Assembly: GCF_000378945.1 (NCBI RefSeq)
Contig: NZ_KB900539.1
Span: forward strand, 3,298,122-3,362,121
Length of the DNA: 64,000 nt
Source: Methyloversatilis universalis EHg5
GTDB taxonomy: Bacteria > Pseudomonadota > Gammaproteobacteria > Burkholderiales > Rhodocyclaceae
Direction: 5' to 3'
Below the pieces are notes generated by a model. The model had not been told where the DNA came from. It was given only the letters and a program-made list of their open reading frames with translations, and did no database searches. Below, one piece after another: positions 33,514-42,159 of the stretch; the first letter of the stretch is position 1, and each line of letters opens with the position of its first letter. Position numbers and translations under genes: made by a program.

Positions 33514-35322
33514 TCAGAACGCGATCGACAGCGAAAAATGCGGCCGCCACTGCCGTTCGCGCTCGCCGTAGGCCAGATCGAAGGCGATCGGGCCGGCCGG
33601 CGAGCGCCAGCGCACGCCGGCGCCGGCGCCCCAGGCCGGATTGAAGTCCTTGCGGCTGTCGGCGGCATCGCCGGCATCGACGAACACCGCCGCACCCCAC
33701 TGATCCCAGCCCCAGTGCACGTATTCGACGCTGGCCACGCCGAGCGCGCGGCCACCGACGATGGCACTGCCCTGACGCACGCCCAGTTCGAGGTAGTCGT
33801 AGCCACGCACCGTGGTCGCGCCGCCGGTGCGGAACAGGAAGTCCTGCGGCAGTGATCCGGTGGCGCCGCCGGTCAGGCCGGCTTCGCCGCGCAGGATGAG
33901 CTGGTCGCGCCGGCCGACCGGAATGAACCACTGCGCCTTCAGATAGCCGCGCAGGAAGTTGGCGTCGGACAGCACGCCCTTGAGGCCACCGCCGATCTGG
34001 GCATTGAGCACCCAGCCGTCGTGCGGATTGAACAGGTCATCCACCCGCCGCCAGGTCCAGGAGGTGTTGGCGGCCAGCGACTGCTGGGTGCTCTGCACCA
34101 GCCCGTCGATCTCACGCTGTTCGCGCTGCAGCGACAGCGAGTGGCGGATTTCGATGTCGCCGCGCAGCCGCGCGCGCACCACGCCAACGCCGACGCGCTT
34201 GGTAATCAGGTCCTGGATGTCGGCGTTCTCGGCCAGCACGCCGAAGCTGTCGCGGTAGCCATCGGCGTGCGGCGGCAGCATCACGTCGGCAAAGGCGATC
34301 TGGCGCAGCTGTTCCAGCCGCACCGCACTGTTCAGCAGCCAGGACTGGCCGAACAGATTGTTGTCGGACCAGCCGACCTCGCCGCGATAGCCGGTATTGC
34401 TGCTCAGGCCGGCGCCGAAAGACAGCCGGCGCGACGGCGCCTCGGTCACCGCCACCCGCACCGGCGTGGCGCCGGCGCGCGTCGGGTCCGGGTCGGCCAG
34501 AATCTGCACCGAACTGAAATAGGGCGACGCCAGCAGCGCGCGCTCGAAAGCCAGCACCGCTTCGGTCGAATACGGATCGCCGGCCCGGATCGTGGCGTAG
34601 CGCTTCACCAGGTCGAGGTCGTGCAGCGCCAGCCCGGTGGCTTCGATGTCGCCGAAACGGAAGGCCGGGCCGCTGTCCAGCGCCACCGTCAGTTCGGCGC
34701 GGGCGCTGTCCGGGTCGATGTCGGCCCGGCTGTCGGCGATCACGCCAGAGGCGTAGTCGCGCGCGGTCAGCTCTTCCAGCAGCACCTGTTTGGCGGCGGA
34801 CCAGTCGGCCTGACGGAAGGGCTCGCCGGCCGGCAGCCGCCAGCCCGCTCGCAGGGCCTCGCGCCGTTCGGCCTGTTCGCGCCGCTCGCCGGCCAGTTCG
34901 CCGCTGAATTCGATATTTACTGCGGCGATGGTGGTGCGCACGCCCGGCTCGATGCGCAGCACGGGTGGCGTGCCGACGACGTCGAACTGCGGGCTGAACC
35001 AGCCTTCGGTCGCCAGCAGTTCGGTGATTTCGCGGCGCACCCGGCGCAGCGTTCGCCGCTCGGCGCGCTCGTCGTCCAGCGGCTCGCGCAGTTCAAGCGA
35101 ACGGGCGTGGCGCTCCAGCATTTCGAGCACCGGACCGGGCAGGTCCGGTGCCTCGATCACCAGCCGGCCGTGATCGACCGCCAGCGGCGCCTCCGGCAGC
35201 GGCAGATCGCCGCTGTCGGCTGCGTCGGGGACGTCTTCAGGGTCGACCGCCTCCTGCCCGTGCGCCGGCAGTCCGGCACCCAGCAGGCAGGCCAGCAGGA
35301 GAGGGAGCAGCGTCGGGCGCAA
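33514..35322 (-). CDS. tamA: TamA-like Omp85 outer-membrane protein
   Basis: 602 residues. The start is a TTG immediately following the stop of the FKBP gene, giving a signal peptide that ends AHG-Q. Three POTRA domains (about 45-270) lead into a 16-strand barrel with the Omp85 signatures GYDYLELGVRQGSAIVGGRALG and VFVDAGDA; it ends in phenylalanine (LSLSIAF). Partner of TamB in outer-membrane assembly. The tight spacing with the isomerase gene suggests they are co-expressed. Confidence 0.9.
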   Translation of the reverse strand: MRPTLLPLLLACLLGAGLPAHGQEAVDPEDVPDAADSGDLPLPEAPLAVDHGRLVIEAPDLPGPVLEMLERHARSLELREPLDDERAERRTLRRVRREITELLATEGWFSPQFDVVGTPPVLRIEPGVRTTIAAVNIEFSGELAGERREQAERREALRAGWRLPAGEPFRQADWSAAKQVLLEELTARDYASGVIADSRADIDPDSARAELTVALDSGPAFRFGDIEATGLALHDLDLVKRYATIRAGDPYSTEAVLAFERALLASPYFSSVQILADPDPTRAGATPVRVAVTEAPSRRLSFGAGLSSNTGYRGEVGWSDNNLFGQSWLLNSAVRLEQLRQIAFADVMLPPHADGYRDSFGVLAENADIQDLITKRVGVGVVRARLRGDIEIRHSLSLQREQREIDGLVQSTQQSLAANTSWTWRRVDDLFNPHDGWVLNAQIGGGLKGVLSDANFLRGYLKAQWFIPVGRRDQLILRGEAGLTGGATGSLPQDFLFRTGGATTVRGYDYLELGVRQGSAIVGGRALGVASVEYVHWGWDQWGAAVFVDAGDAADSRKDFNPAWGAGAGVRWRSPAGPIAFDLAYGERERQWRPHFSLSIAF

Positions 35323-35997
35323 TCAGCCCGCGCTCAGCAGCTCGACCTCGAACACCAGCGTCGCGTTCGGCGGAATGACACCGCCTGCACCGCGACGGCC
35401 GTAGCCCAGGTGGGCCGGAATGGTGAGCTTGCGCACGCCACCTTCCTTCATGCCGACCACGCCTTCGTCCCAGCCGCGGATGACCTGACCGCCACCGAGG
35501 TGGAAGCTGAAGGGCTGCTTGCGGTCCTTGCTCGAATCGAACTTGCGGCCGTCGGTCAGCCAGCCGGTGTAATGCACCGTAACGCGCTGACCCGGCTGCG
35601 CTTCCTTGCCAGTGCCCGGGGTTACGTCCTCGATCACCAGTTCGCCGTCGTTGCGCACCACCGCCAGCAGCTCAACCTCGAACACCAGCGTGGCATTCGG
35701 CGGAATGACGCCGCCGGCACCGCGCTCGCCATAACCCAGCTGCGGCGGAATGGTGAGCTTGCGCACGCCGCCTTCCTTCATGCCGGCCACGCCTTCGTCC
35801 CAGCCGCGGATCACCTGCCCGGCGCCGAGCTGGAAGCTGAAGGGGTCGTTGCGGTCCTTGCTCGAATCGAACTTGCGGCCGTCGGTCAGCCAGCCGGTGT
35901 AATGGACGCTGACTTCCTGGCCCGCGGCCGCTTCGTGGCCGGTGCCCGGCGTGGTGTCTTCGTAGACGAGGCCGCTTTCGGTGGTGATGGCAGTCAT
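35323..35997 (-). CDS. Tandem two-domain FKBP-type peptidyl-prolyl isomerase
   Basis: 224 residues made of two nearly identical FKBP domains (about 1-112 and 113-224). Each contains [44 protein letters not shown] and [19 protein letters not shown]. No signal peptide, so probably cytoplasmic. Most small bacterial FKBPs of this group have one domain; the high identity between halves points to a recent internal duplication. It would speed proline isomerisation during folding. First gene of the run leading into tamA. Confidence 0.9.
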   Translation of the reverse strand: MTAITTESGLVYEDTTPGTGHEAAAGQEVSVHYTGWLTDGRKFDSSKDRNDPFSFQLGAGQVIRGWDEGVAGMKEGGVRKLTIPPQLGYGERGAGGVIPPNATLVFEVELLAVVRNDGELVIEDVTPGTGKEAQPGQRVTVHYTGWLTDGRKFDSSKDRKQPFSFHLGGGQVIRGWDEGVVGMKEGGVRKLTIPAHLGYGRRGAGGVIPPNATLVFEVELLSAG

Positions 35998-36379
35998 GGT
36001 TCAGACCTGTTGAGGTTAAAGGTCGGCAGTTTACCCAGCCACAGGCGGTCTGGACGCTCTTGCAGGACAAACAGCGCATCCGGCGGCCCGGACGCGGCGC
36101 CGGCCACGGGCATTTTCCACGCGCACCGGCGGGCGGATCCGGGCAAGCCGAGGGCGTGTGGACGGGCGGTGGCCGCGATACGGAAAGGGCCGGCCGCGCC
36201 AACTGCGCGCCGCGGCGCGGGGCACGCCCGCAGGCCATGTCGTAAGGATATGCAGGGCGGTCGCCGGACGGCTTTACCGATGAGACAGATGACTCGCACT
36301 GCAACATGCAGGCGGGGCGCAAACCTTGTATCTTGCGACGCGTTTTCCCGTCCCATAAACCGTGCCGGAATCTTCGCTA
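35998..36379. promoter_or_regulatory. Divergent intergenic region upstream of the second mxa operon
   Basis: About 380 bp between the minus-strand FKBP gene and plus-strand mxaR copy 2; it must hold promoters for both. A TTGCGA...17 nt...TAAACC pair near 36336-36364 is a weak promoter candidate for mxaR. No known operator motif was recognised. Confidence 0.35.
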
Positions 36380-37399
36380 ATGCTCTCCCAGGAAGCCCTC
36401 CAGGACTGGCGCAGCCTCGCGCTGCGCGTGGAAGAAGAAGTGCGCCGCGCCGTCGTCGGTCAGGACGACACGCTGCGCCTGATCAATGTCGCGCTGTTCG
36501 CCCGCGGCCACGTGCTGCTCGAAGGCGATGTCGGCGTCGGCAAGACCACGGTGCTGCGCGCCTTCGCGCGCGCCATCGGCGGTGACTTCGAGCGCGTCGA
36601 AGGCACGGTGGACCTGATGCCGAATGACCTCGTCTATCACACCTATGTAGACAGCGAGGGCAAGCCGCGCATCGAGCCGGGCCCGCTGCTGCGCCATGGC
36701 GAGCGGCTCACCACCTTCTTCTTCAACGAAATCAACCGCGCCCGCCCGCAGGTGCAGTCGCTGCTGCTGCGCGCGATGGCCGAACGCACGCTGTCGGCCT
36801 TCAACCGCGAATACAGCTTCCCGCACATGACTGTGTTCGCCGACCGCAACCGGGTGGAGAAGGAAGAAACCTTCGAACTGGCTTCCGCCGCGCGCGACCG
36901 CTTCATGTTCGAACTGCGCATGCTGACGCCGTCGGACGACGACACCCGTCGCGCGCTGGTGTTCGACCCGCGCTTCCACGACACCGACGCGCTGATCGAC
37001 ACCGTGACGCCGGGCGTGGTCGACTGGTTGCAGATGAACACCATAGGCGCCGCCATCCAGCGCGCGGTCAGCGCGTCGGACGCGCTGCAGCGCTACGCGA
37101 TGGACATCTGGGCCGCCACCAGCAATCCGTTGAAATACGGCCTGCAGATCGAGGGCGTCGACATGTCGCGCCTCATCCTCGCTGGCGCCAGCCCGCGCGG
37201 CATGGGCATGCTGATGCGCGCCGCACGCGTGGTGGCCTGGTTCAGCGGCCGCGATTACCTGACGCCGGAAGACATCCGCGCGGTACTGCCCTCGACGCTG
37301 GTGCATCGCGTGTTCTTCACGCCGGTCTACGAACTGCGCCGCGCCGAACTGGCCGACGCGCTGATCGAACAGATGCTGGAGCGGGTCGCCACGCCCTGA
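36380..37399 (+). CDS. mxaR: MoxR-family AAA+ ATPase, MxaR-like (copy 2)
   Basis: 339 residues from the ATG at 36380. A GTG at 36362 is open, but MLSQEALQDWRSLALRVEEE aligns end to end with copy 1 (MSSQEQLQDWRDAALRIENE). Walker A GDVGVGKT and the variant Walker B FFFNEINR are identical to copy 1, including the Asn where most MoxR proteins have Asp. The copies diverge mainly after residue 180. It heads the operon that runs into xoxF, so this copy is the better candidate for methanol dehydrogenase activation. Confidence 0.88.
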   Translation: MLSQEALQDWRSLALRVEEEVRRAVVGQDDTLRLINVALFARGHVLLEGDVGVGKTTVLRAFARAIGGDFERVEGTVDLMPNDLVYHTYVDSEGKPRIEPGPLLRHGERLTTFFFNEINRARPQVQSLLLRAMAERTLSAFNREYSFPHMTVFADRNRVEKEETFELASAARDRFMFELRMLTPSDDDTRRALVFDPRFHDTDALIDTVTPGVVDWLQMNTIGAAIQRAVSASDALQRYAMDIWAATSNPLKYGLQIEGVDMSRLILAGASPRGMGMLMRAARVVAWFSGRDYLTPEDIRAVLPSTLVHRVFFTPVYELRRAELADALIEQMLERVATP

Positions 37400-37413
37400 A
37401 CACGGCTGCCGCC

Positions 37414-38265
37414 ATGAGCTTCCAGCGCGATTTCCATTACCGCATTCCGATGCGGGTCGGCGGCCAGCGCCCGGGCGCCCACCGCAGCTCGACCACCGGC
37501 AGCGGCCAGGAATTCATTGCCCACCAGACGCTGTTCGACCGGCCGGACCCGCGCCGGCTCGACCTGCGCGCCAGCATCCGCGACCCGGAAGGCCGCTGGC
37601 TGGTGCGGGTGAACCGGCAGCGCGCCGGCATTCCGGTCTATCTGGTGGCCGACGTGTCGGCCTCGATGGCTTTCGGTTCGTCCGACACCAAGCTGGCGCG
37701 GCTGGCGCAGTTCGCGCTGTCGCTGGGCGATTCGGTGTTCCGCACCGGCGACGCGCTGGGCATGCTGGGCTACGACGGCAGGGAGCGCACCGACCTCATG
37801 CTGGCGCCCATGCATTCGCGCGGTGCCGGCGTCATGATGTCCGAAGCGCTCGGCCGCGCCCGCGCCGACCAGGCCTCGACCGACGGTGTGCTTGAAGCGT
37901 GTGCCCGCATCGCCGGCAAGCAGGCGCTGGTGTTCCTCGCCTCAGACTTCCACGCGCCGCTGGCCCAGACCTCGGCCGCACTCGATCTGCTGTCGCACGC
38001 CTATGTCGTGCCCATGGTGATCTGGGACGAAGCCGAACCGCGCGCCCCCGATGGCGAAGGTCTGCTCGCGCTGCGCGACATCGAAACCGGCCGCCGGCGC
38101 GGCCTGTGGCTGCGGCCGCAGATCCGCCGCCGGTGGGAGGACGCGTTCGCGCAGCGGCGCGAAGCGCTGGACAAGATGTTTTCGGCGCGCGGTACCCGCC
38201 CCTTCTACATGACCGGCCGCTTCGATGCCGACGCGCTGTCACGCTATTTTTTCGAGGCTGTCTGA
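37414..38265 (+). CDS. mxaS: DUF58 protein, MxaS-like (copy 2)
   Basis: 283 residues. DPRRLDLRASIRD, VADVSASMAFG and FLASDFHAPLAQTSAALDLLSHAYVVPMVIWDE parallel copy 1. Soluble, no signal peptide. It begins 14 nt after mxaR and is followed 1 nt after its stop by mxaA. Expected to work with the MoxR ATPase. Confidence 0.82.
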   Translation: MSFQRDFHYRIPMRVGGQRPGAHRSSTTGSGQEFIAHQTLFDRPDPRRLDLRASIRDPEGRWLVRVNRQRAGIPVYLVADVSASMAFGSSDTKLARLAQFALSLGDSVFRTGDALGMLGYDGRERTDLMLAPMHSRGAGVMMSEALGRARADQASTDGVLEACARIAGKQALVFLASDFHAPLAQTSAALDLLSHAYVVPMVIWDEAEPRAPDGEGLLALRDIETGRRRGLWLRPQIRRRWEDAFAQRREALDKMFSARGTRPFYMTGRFDADALSRYFFEAV

Positions 38266-38266
38266 C

Positions 38267-39319
38267 ATGAAACCGCTGCCCGCACTCCGGCTTCTGGGCA
38301 CGCTGCTGGCGCTGGCCTGCACGCTGCCGGCCGGCGCCCAGGACACCAGACCGGCCGATGCCGCCCCCGCTCCAGTCGCTGATGCACCGCCCCAGCCCAC
38401 CGGCCCGGTCATTCCGCCGCAGACCGATCTGAGCAAGCCGGCCGGCTCCAGCGACGAAGCGCCCGCCGCCGCGCCAGCCACACCGGACATGCCCGTCGCG
38501 CCGGCCACACCGGTGCTGGCGGCGATCACGCCGGAGGTGATCGCACCGCGCCCGTTCGGCTACGTGATCGGCGACATGGTGGAGCAGCGCATCGCCCTCG
38601 ACCATGATGGCGCACCGATCGAACCGGCCACGCTGCCGCCGCTCGAACGCGCCGGCAACTGGTTCGAGCGGCGCGACGCACGCATCGAACAGGACGCCTC
38701 CGGCCGCCGCTGGCTGGTGATCGATTACCAGATCATCAATGTGCCGGACGAACTGCGTGCGCTCGAACTGCCGGCGCTCGACCTCGAACTGACCGATGGC
38801 AAGCGCCGGCTGCAGACCACGCCGCTGCCGGTAACCGTGGCGCCGCTGACACCTGAAGTGGTGCTGGCGCGCGCCGGGCTGGAAGCGATGCGCCCTGACC
38901 TGCCGGCGCCGCACATCGACCCCGCACCGTTCGAGCGCGGCCTGCACGCGGCGCTGAGCGCCGGCGCCGCGCTGGTCGGCCTGTGGCTGCTGCTGGCGCT
39001 GCTGCGCCAGCTCGCCGCCCGCCGCCGCCTGCCTTTCTCACGCGCCCAGCGCGAGCTCAGCCGGCTGGACAGCGGCTCGCCCGACAGCTGGCGACGGCTG
39101 CACCGCGCGCTGGACGACACCGCCGGTCAGGTGGTGCGCGACGGCAATCTGTCTGTGCTGCTGGCGCGCGCGCCCTGGCTGGCGCCACTCGAAGCCGATC
39201 TGCGCCGCTTCTTCGAAGCCTCGCAGGTTCGTTTCTTCGCCGATCGCCCGGCCGGCGACGTGGATCCGCGCAGCCTCTGCGCCCGCGCCGCAAAGCTGGA
39301 ACGCCGGGCGCTTGCATGA
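38267..39319 (+). CDS. mxaA: MxaA-like maturation protein (copy 2)
   Basis: 350 residues. Signal peptide MKPLPALRLLGTLLALACTLPAGA, a Pro/Ala/Thr-rich linker (about 27-85), a beta domain ending in RRWLVIDYQIINVPDEL, one membrane helix near 230-255 and a cytoplasmic helical tail with FSRAQRELSRL. Same layout as copy 1. Likely part of the metal or cofactor loading complex for the dehydrogenase. Confidence 0.78.
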   Translation: MKPLPALRLLGTLLALACTLPAGAQDTRPADAAPAPVADAPPQPTGPVIPPQTDLSKPAGSSDEAPAAAPATPDMPVAPATPVLAAITPEVIAPRPFGYVIGDMVEQRIALDHDGAPIEPATLPPLERAGNWFERRDARIEQDASGRRWLVIDYQIINVPDELRALELPALDLELTDGKRRLQTTPLPVTVAPLTPEVVLARAGLEAMRPDLPAPHIDPAPFERGLHAALSAGAALVGLWLLLALLRQLAARRRLPFSRAQRELSRLDSGSPDSWRRLHRALDDTAGQVVRDGNLSVLLARAPWLAPLEADLRRFFEASQVRFFADRPAGDVDPRSLCARAAKLERRALA

Positions 39320-39401
39320 AAAGGGCCCCCACGCTCACTGCGTTCGCTGCTCCCCGAGGGGGCTGCACTCGCCCTTGGGACGGTCCGGCGGAGGTCGAGA
39401 C
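39320..39401. repeat. Palindromic intergenic repeat inside the mxa operon
   Basis: An 82-bp insert absent from copy 1. It contains CCCCCACGCTCACTGCG followed by CTCCCCGAGGGGG, a motif common as a dispersed element in betaproteobacterial intergenic regions. It breaks the stop/start overlap seen between mxaA and mxaC in copy 1. The GGAGG ribosome site of the next gene follows it. Confidence 0.7.
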
Positions 39402-40430
39402 GTGAATGGATTCACTCTGAATCTGTGGCCGGGCGCGCTTGAACTGGGTGCGCCGTGGTGGCTGCTGTTGCTGCTGCTGGCGCTGCTGCCGCTGTGGCCG
39501 CGCCGGCGCCATACGCTGGATTACGCCTGCATCGACTGGCTGCCGGCGGACCCGCTGGGCAATGCCCTGCTGCGCGCCGGCCGCATTGCTGCGGCAATTG
39601 CGATGGCGGCAGCGGTGTTCGGGCTGGCCGGGCTGGCGCAGCCGGCAACAGAGGTGCAGCGCACCGGCCGCGGCGCGGAAATCGTGATCGCGCTCGACCG
39701 CAGCCGCAGCATGGACGAGGCGCTGCTGCCCAAGGGGCGGCAGCCGTCGATCGACACCACGGCCGAAGCCAAGGGCAAGGTGGCGCGGCGCCTGCTCGCC
39801 GACTTCGCCGAACGGCGGCCGGACGACCGCTACTCGCTGCTGCTGTTCAGTTCGGCACCGATGCCGGTGGTGCCCTTCACCCAGCACGGCGACGTGGTGC
39901 AGGCCGGCATCCAGGCCGGCGGCATCGGCCGCGGACTGTCGGAAACCGACATCGGCCGCGCACTGCTGGCCGGCGCCGAACAGTTCGACCGTCGCGCCTA
40001 CTCCGGCAGCCGCATCCTGTTGCTGGTGTCGGACGGCGGCGCGCAGATCGACGAAGCGATGCGCGAAAAGATACGGCGCGCACTGCAGCGCAACCGCATC
40101 GCGGTGTACTGGATTTTCATCCGCTCGGCGCTCAGCCCCGGTCTGAACGCCGACGCCGGCGACGGCAACATTCCGGAAGTGGCGCTGAACCAGTTCCTGA
40201 AATCGGCCGGTGTGCCCTATCAGGCCTTCGAGGCGGAAGACCCGGAGGCGGTGAAGGAAGCGGTGGCCGAAGTGGATCGCCAGCAAAACCTGCCGCTGGA
40301 TTACGTTGAACGGATTCCCCGCCGGGACTTTTCCGGCTGGTGTTACGCGCTGGCCTTGCTCGCGGGCGCGGCGGCGCTGGCCTGCCGCCTGATTACGCGG
40401 CCGGCCTGGAAGGAGGAAGTGCAGTCATGA
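39402..40430 (+). CDS. mxaC: VWA-domain membrane protein, MxaC-like (copy 2)
   Basis: 342 residues from a GTG at 39402 preceded by GGAGG; the longer open frame upstream is repeat sequence. Two N-terminal helices (about 13-30, 60-80), a VWA domain with metal site DRSRSMD, shared segments PFTQHGDVVQAGI and GSRILLLVSDGGA, and a C-terminal helix near 310-330. Its stop overlaps the mxaK start (ATGA). Confidence 0.82.
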   Translation: MNGFTLNLWPGALELGAPWWLLLLLLALLPLWPRRRHTLDYACIDWLPADPLGNALLRAGRIAAAIAMAAAVFGLAGLAQPATEVQRTGRGAEIVIALDRSRSMDEALLPKGRQPSIDTTAEAKGKVARRLLADFAERRPDDRYSLLLFSSAPMPVVPFTQHGDVVQAGIQAGGIGRGLSETDIGRALLAGAEQFDRRAYSGSRILLLVSDGGAQIDEAMREKIRRALQRNRIAVYWIFIRSALSPGLNADAGDGNIPEVALNQFLKSAGVPYQAFEAEDPEAVKEAVAEVDRQQNLPLDYVERIPRRDFSGWCYALALLAGAAALACRLITRPAWKEEVQS

Positions 40431-40966
40431 GGATGCGCAGTCTGTCGTCGCTGATCGCGGCGGGCATTGCAGTCAGCATCGCGGTTGCCGGCTGGGAGGG
40501 TTACCGCCTGTCCAGCGCCCGCGATTTCAACCGCCTGGTCGACAGCGGCGTTGATGCCGCCGCCACCCAGGGCAGCCCGGAAGCGGAGTTCGCACGGGCG
40601 CTGTCGCTGGCAGCGCACAACGACTATGACGGTGCGGTGCGAGCCTACAAGGAGCTGTCGCGCAATACCGACGGCGCGCTGCTGCAGGCGGTGCTGTACA
40701 ACCTCGGCAACCTGCATCTGCGCGAGGCGCTGCAGTTCGGGCCGGAAAGCATCGGCAAATCGCTGCCGCTGGCCGAACTGTCCAAAACCAGCTATCGCGA
40801 ACTGCTGCGCCTGAATCCGCAGCACTGGGACGCCAAGTACAACCTGGAGCGGGCGCTGCGGCTGGCGCCCGAACGGGAGGCCTCTGACGAGGAAGCGCCG
40901 CCGCTGCCGCAGAACAGCGAACGGGCGGTGACCACGATGAAGGCGTTCACGCTGGGCCTGCCATGA
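40427..40966 (+). CDS. mxaK: MxaK-like TPR membrane-anchored protein (copy 2)
   Basis: 179 residues from the ATG overlapping the mxaC stop, with AAGGAGGAAG just upstream. An N-terminal helix (8-25) and TPR-like repeats including YNLGNLHLREAL and KYNLERALRLAPE, closely matching copy 1. Overlaps mxaL by 4 nt. Confidence 0.78.
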   Translation: MRMRSLSSLIAAGIAVSIAVAGWEGYRLSSARDFNRLVDSGVDAAATQGSPEAEFARALSLAAHNDYDGAVRAYKELSRNTDGALLQAVLYNLGNLHLREALQFGPESIGKSLPLAELSKTSYRELLRLNPQHWDAKYNLERALRLAPEREASDEEAPPLPQNSERAVTTMKAFTLGLP

Positions 40967-41940
40967 TCGCGACCACGCGCCAGCTGCTGGCCCGGGCACG
41001 CAGCCCGCACTCGCGTCCGCTGGCCATCGCGGTCGCGCTGTTCGCACTCGCCGCGGTGCTGCCGCCGCTGCCGCTGCCCGGCCGCAGCTATACCCACATG
41101 ATCGTGCTCGACATCACCCAGAGCATGAACACGCTGGACTATGAACTGGATGGCAAGCCGGTCGACCGGCTGACCTACGCCAAGCACAGTCTGGGTCAGG
41201 CGCTGCGCAGCCTGCCCTGCGGCTCCAGCGTCGGCTGGGGCGTGTTTTCGGAATACCGGCTGCTGGCGCTGATGACGCCGGTCGAGGTGTGCAGCAACTA
41301 CCATGAGCTGCTGGCTACGCTGTCCAACATCGACGGTCAGATGTCCTGGGCCGGCGCCAGCGAAGTGTCCAAGGGGCTGTTTTCGTCGATCCGTGCGCTG
41401 AAGGATCTCGACCCGAAACCTTCGCTCATCTTCGTCACCGACGGACACGAGGCGCCGCCGCTGCACCCAAAACTGCGGCCGTCCTTTGACGGAGAACCGG
41501 GTGTAGTGAAGGGCCTCATCGTCGGCACCGGTGGGCCAACCCTCAGCCCCATCCCGAAGTTCGATCCGGACGGCCGGCCGCTCGGCGTGTGGCGGGCGGA
41601 CGAGGTGGCACAGATCGACACCGCCACCCGCGGCCGTGCCGGCTCGTCCGGCAACAGCGAAGCCATGGTCGATGAAAGCGGCAACCAGATGGCGCAGGTG
41701 CAGAGCGCGGGCACCGAACACCTGTCCAGCCTCAAATCGGTCCATCTGCGCGACCTCGCTTCGCAGACCGGCATGAGCTACCACACGCTGGCCGATGCCG
41801 AAGGTCTGGCCAGCGCCATGACCGACGCTGATTTCGCCCGCACCCAGTCGGTACCGACCCGGGTGGGCTGGCTGCCTGCGCTGCTGGGCGTGCTCGCGCT
41901 CGCCTGGGCCTTCCGGCCGGATCACCTGCGCCGCCGCTGA
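40963..41940 (+). CDS. mxaL: VWA-domain membrane protein, MxaL-like (copy 2)
   Basis: 325 residues: helix at about 20-35, VWA domain with DITQSMN, the PCGSSVGWGVF and VEVCSNYHELL segments shared with copy 1, and a C-terminal helix. Compared with copy 1 it carries a short insert with TRGRAGSSGNSEA near residue 225. Last gene of the maturation operon, 219 bp upstream of xoxF1. Confidence 0.82.
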   Translation: MIATTRQLLARARSPHSRPLAIAVALFALAAVLPPLPLPGRSYTHMIVLDITQSMNTLDYELDGKPVDRLTYAKHSLGQALRSLPCGSSVGWGVFSEYRLLALMTPVEVCSNYHELLATLSNIDGQMSWAGASEVSKGLFSSIRALKDLDPKPSLIFVTDGHEAPPLHPKLRPSFDGEPGVVKGLIVGTGGPTLSPIPKFDPDGRPLGVWRADEVAQIDTATRGRAGSSGNSEAMVDESGNQMAQVQSAGTEHLSSLKSVHLRDLASQTGMSYHTLADAEGLASAMTDADFARTQSVPTRVGWLPALLGVLALAWAFRPDHLRRR

Positions 41941-42159
41941 GCCCCTCCCGCCAGCGGGCGCCCGGCCCGGTCCGGGATGCACTCCCGAAATCTCAGTGAA
42001 GTCATCCCGACATCAGGGCATCCGGCGCCCGGAACCGGGGATTCCCTCCCCTGCGTTGTATAAGTCCATAACCCGCACAAAGCCTGTTGCTTATGGGCTC
42101 TGCGGGCAGGTGGCCGGCGTGCCTGCGCCGGTCCGTCCGACGCAAAAGAGGAGAACACC
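41941..42159. promoter_or_regulatory. Region upstream of xoxF1
   Basis: Contains a gapped inverted repeat CCATAA (42066) / TTATGG (42091) and a TTGTATAAG segment. These could be operator or promoter parts but match nothing I can name. AGAGGAGA lies 8 nt before the xoxF1 ATG. Confidence 0.35.
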
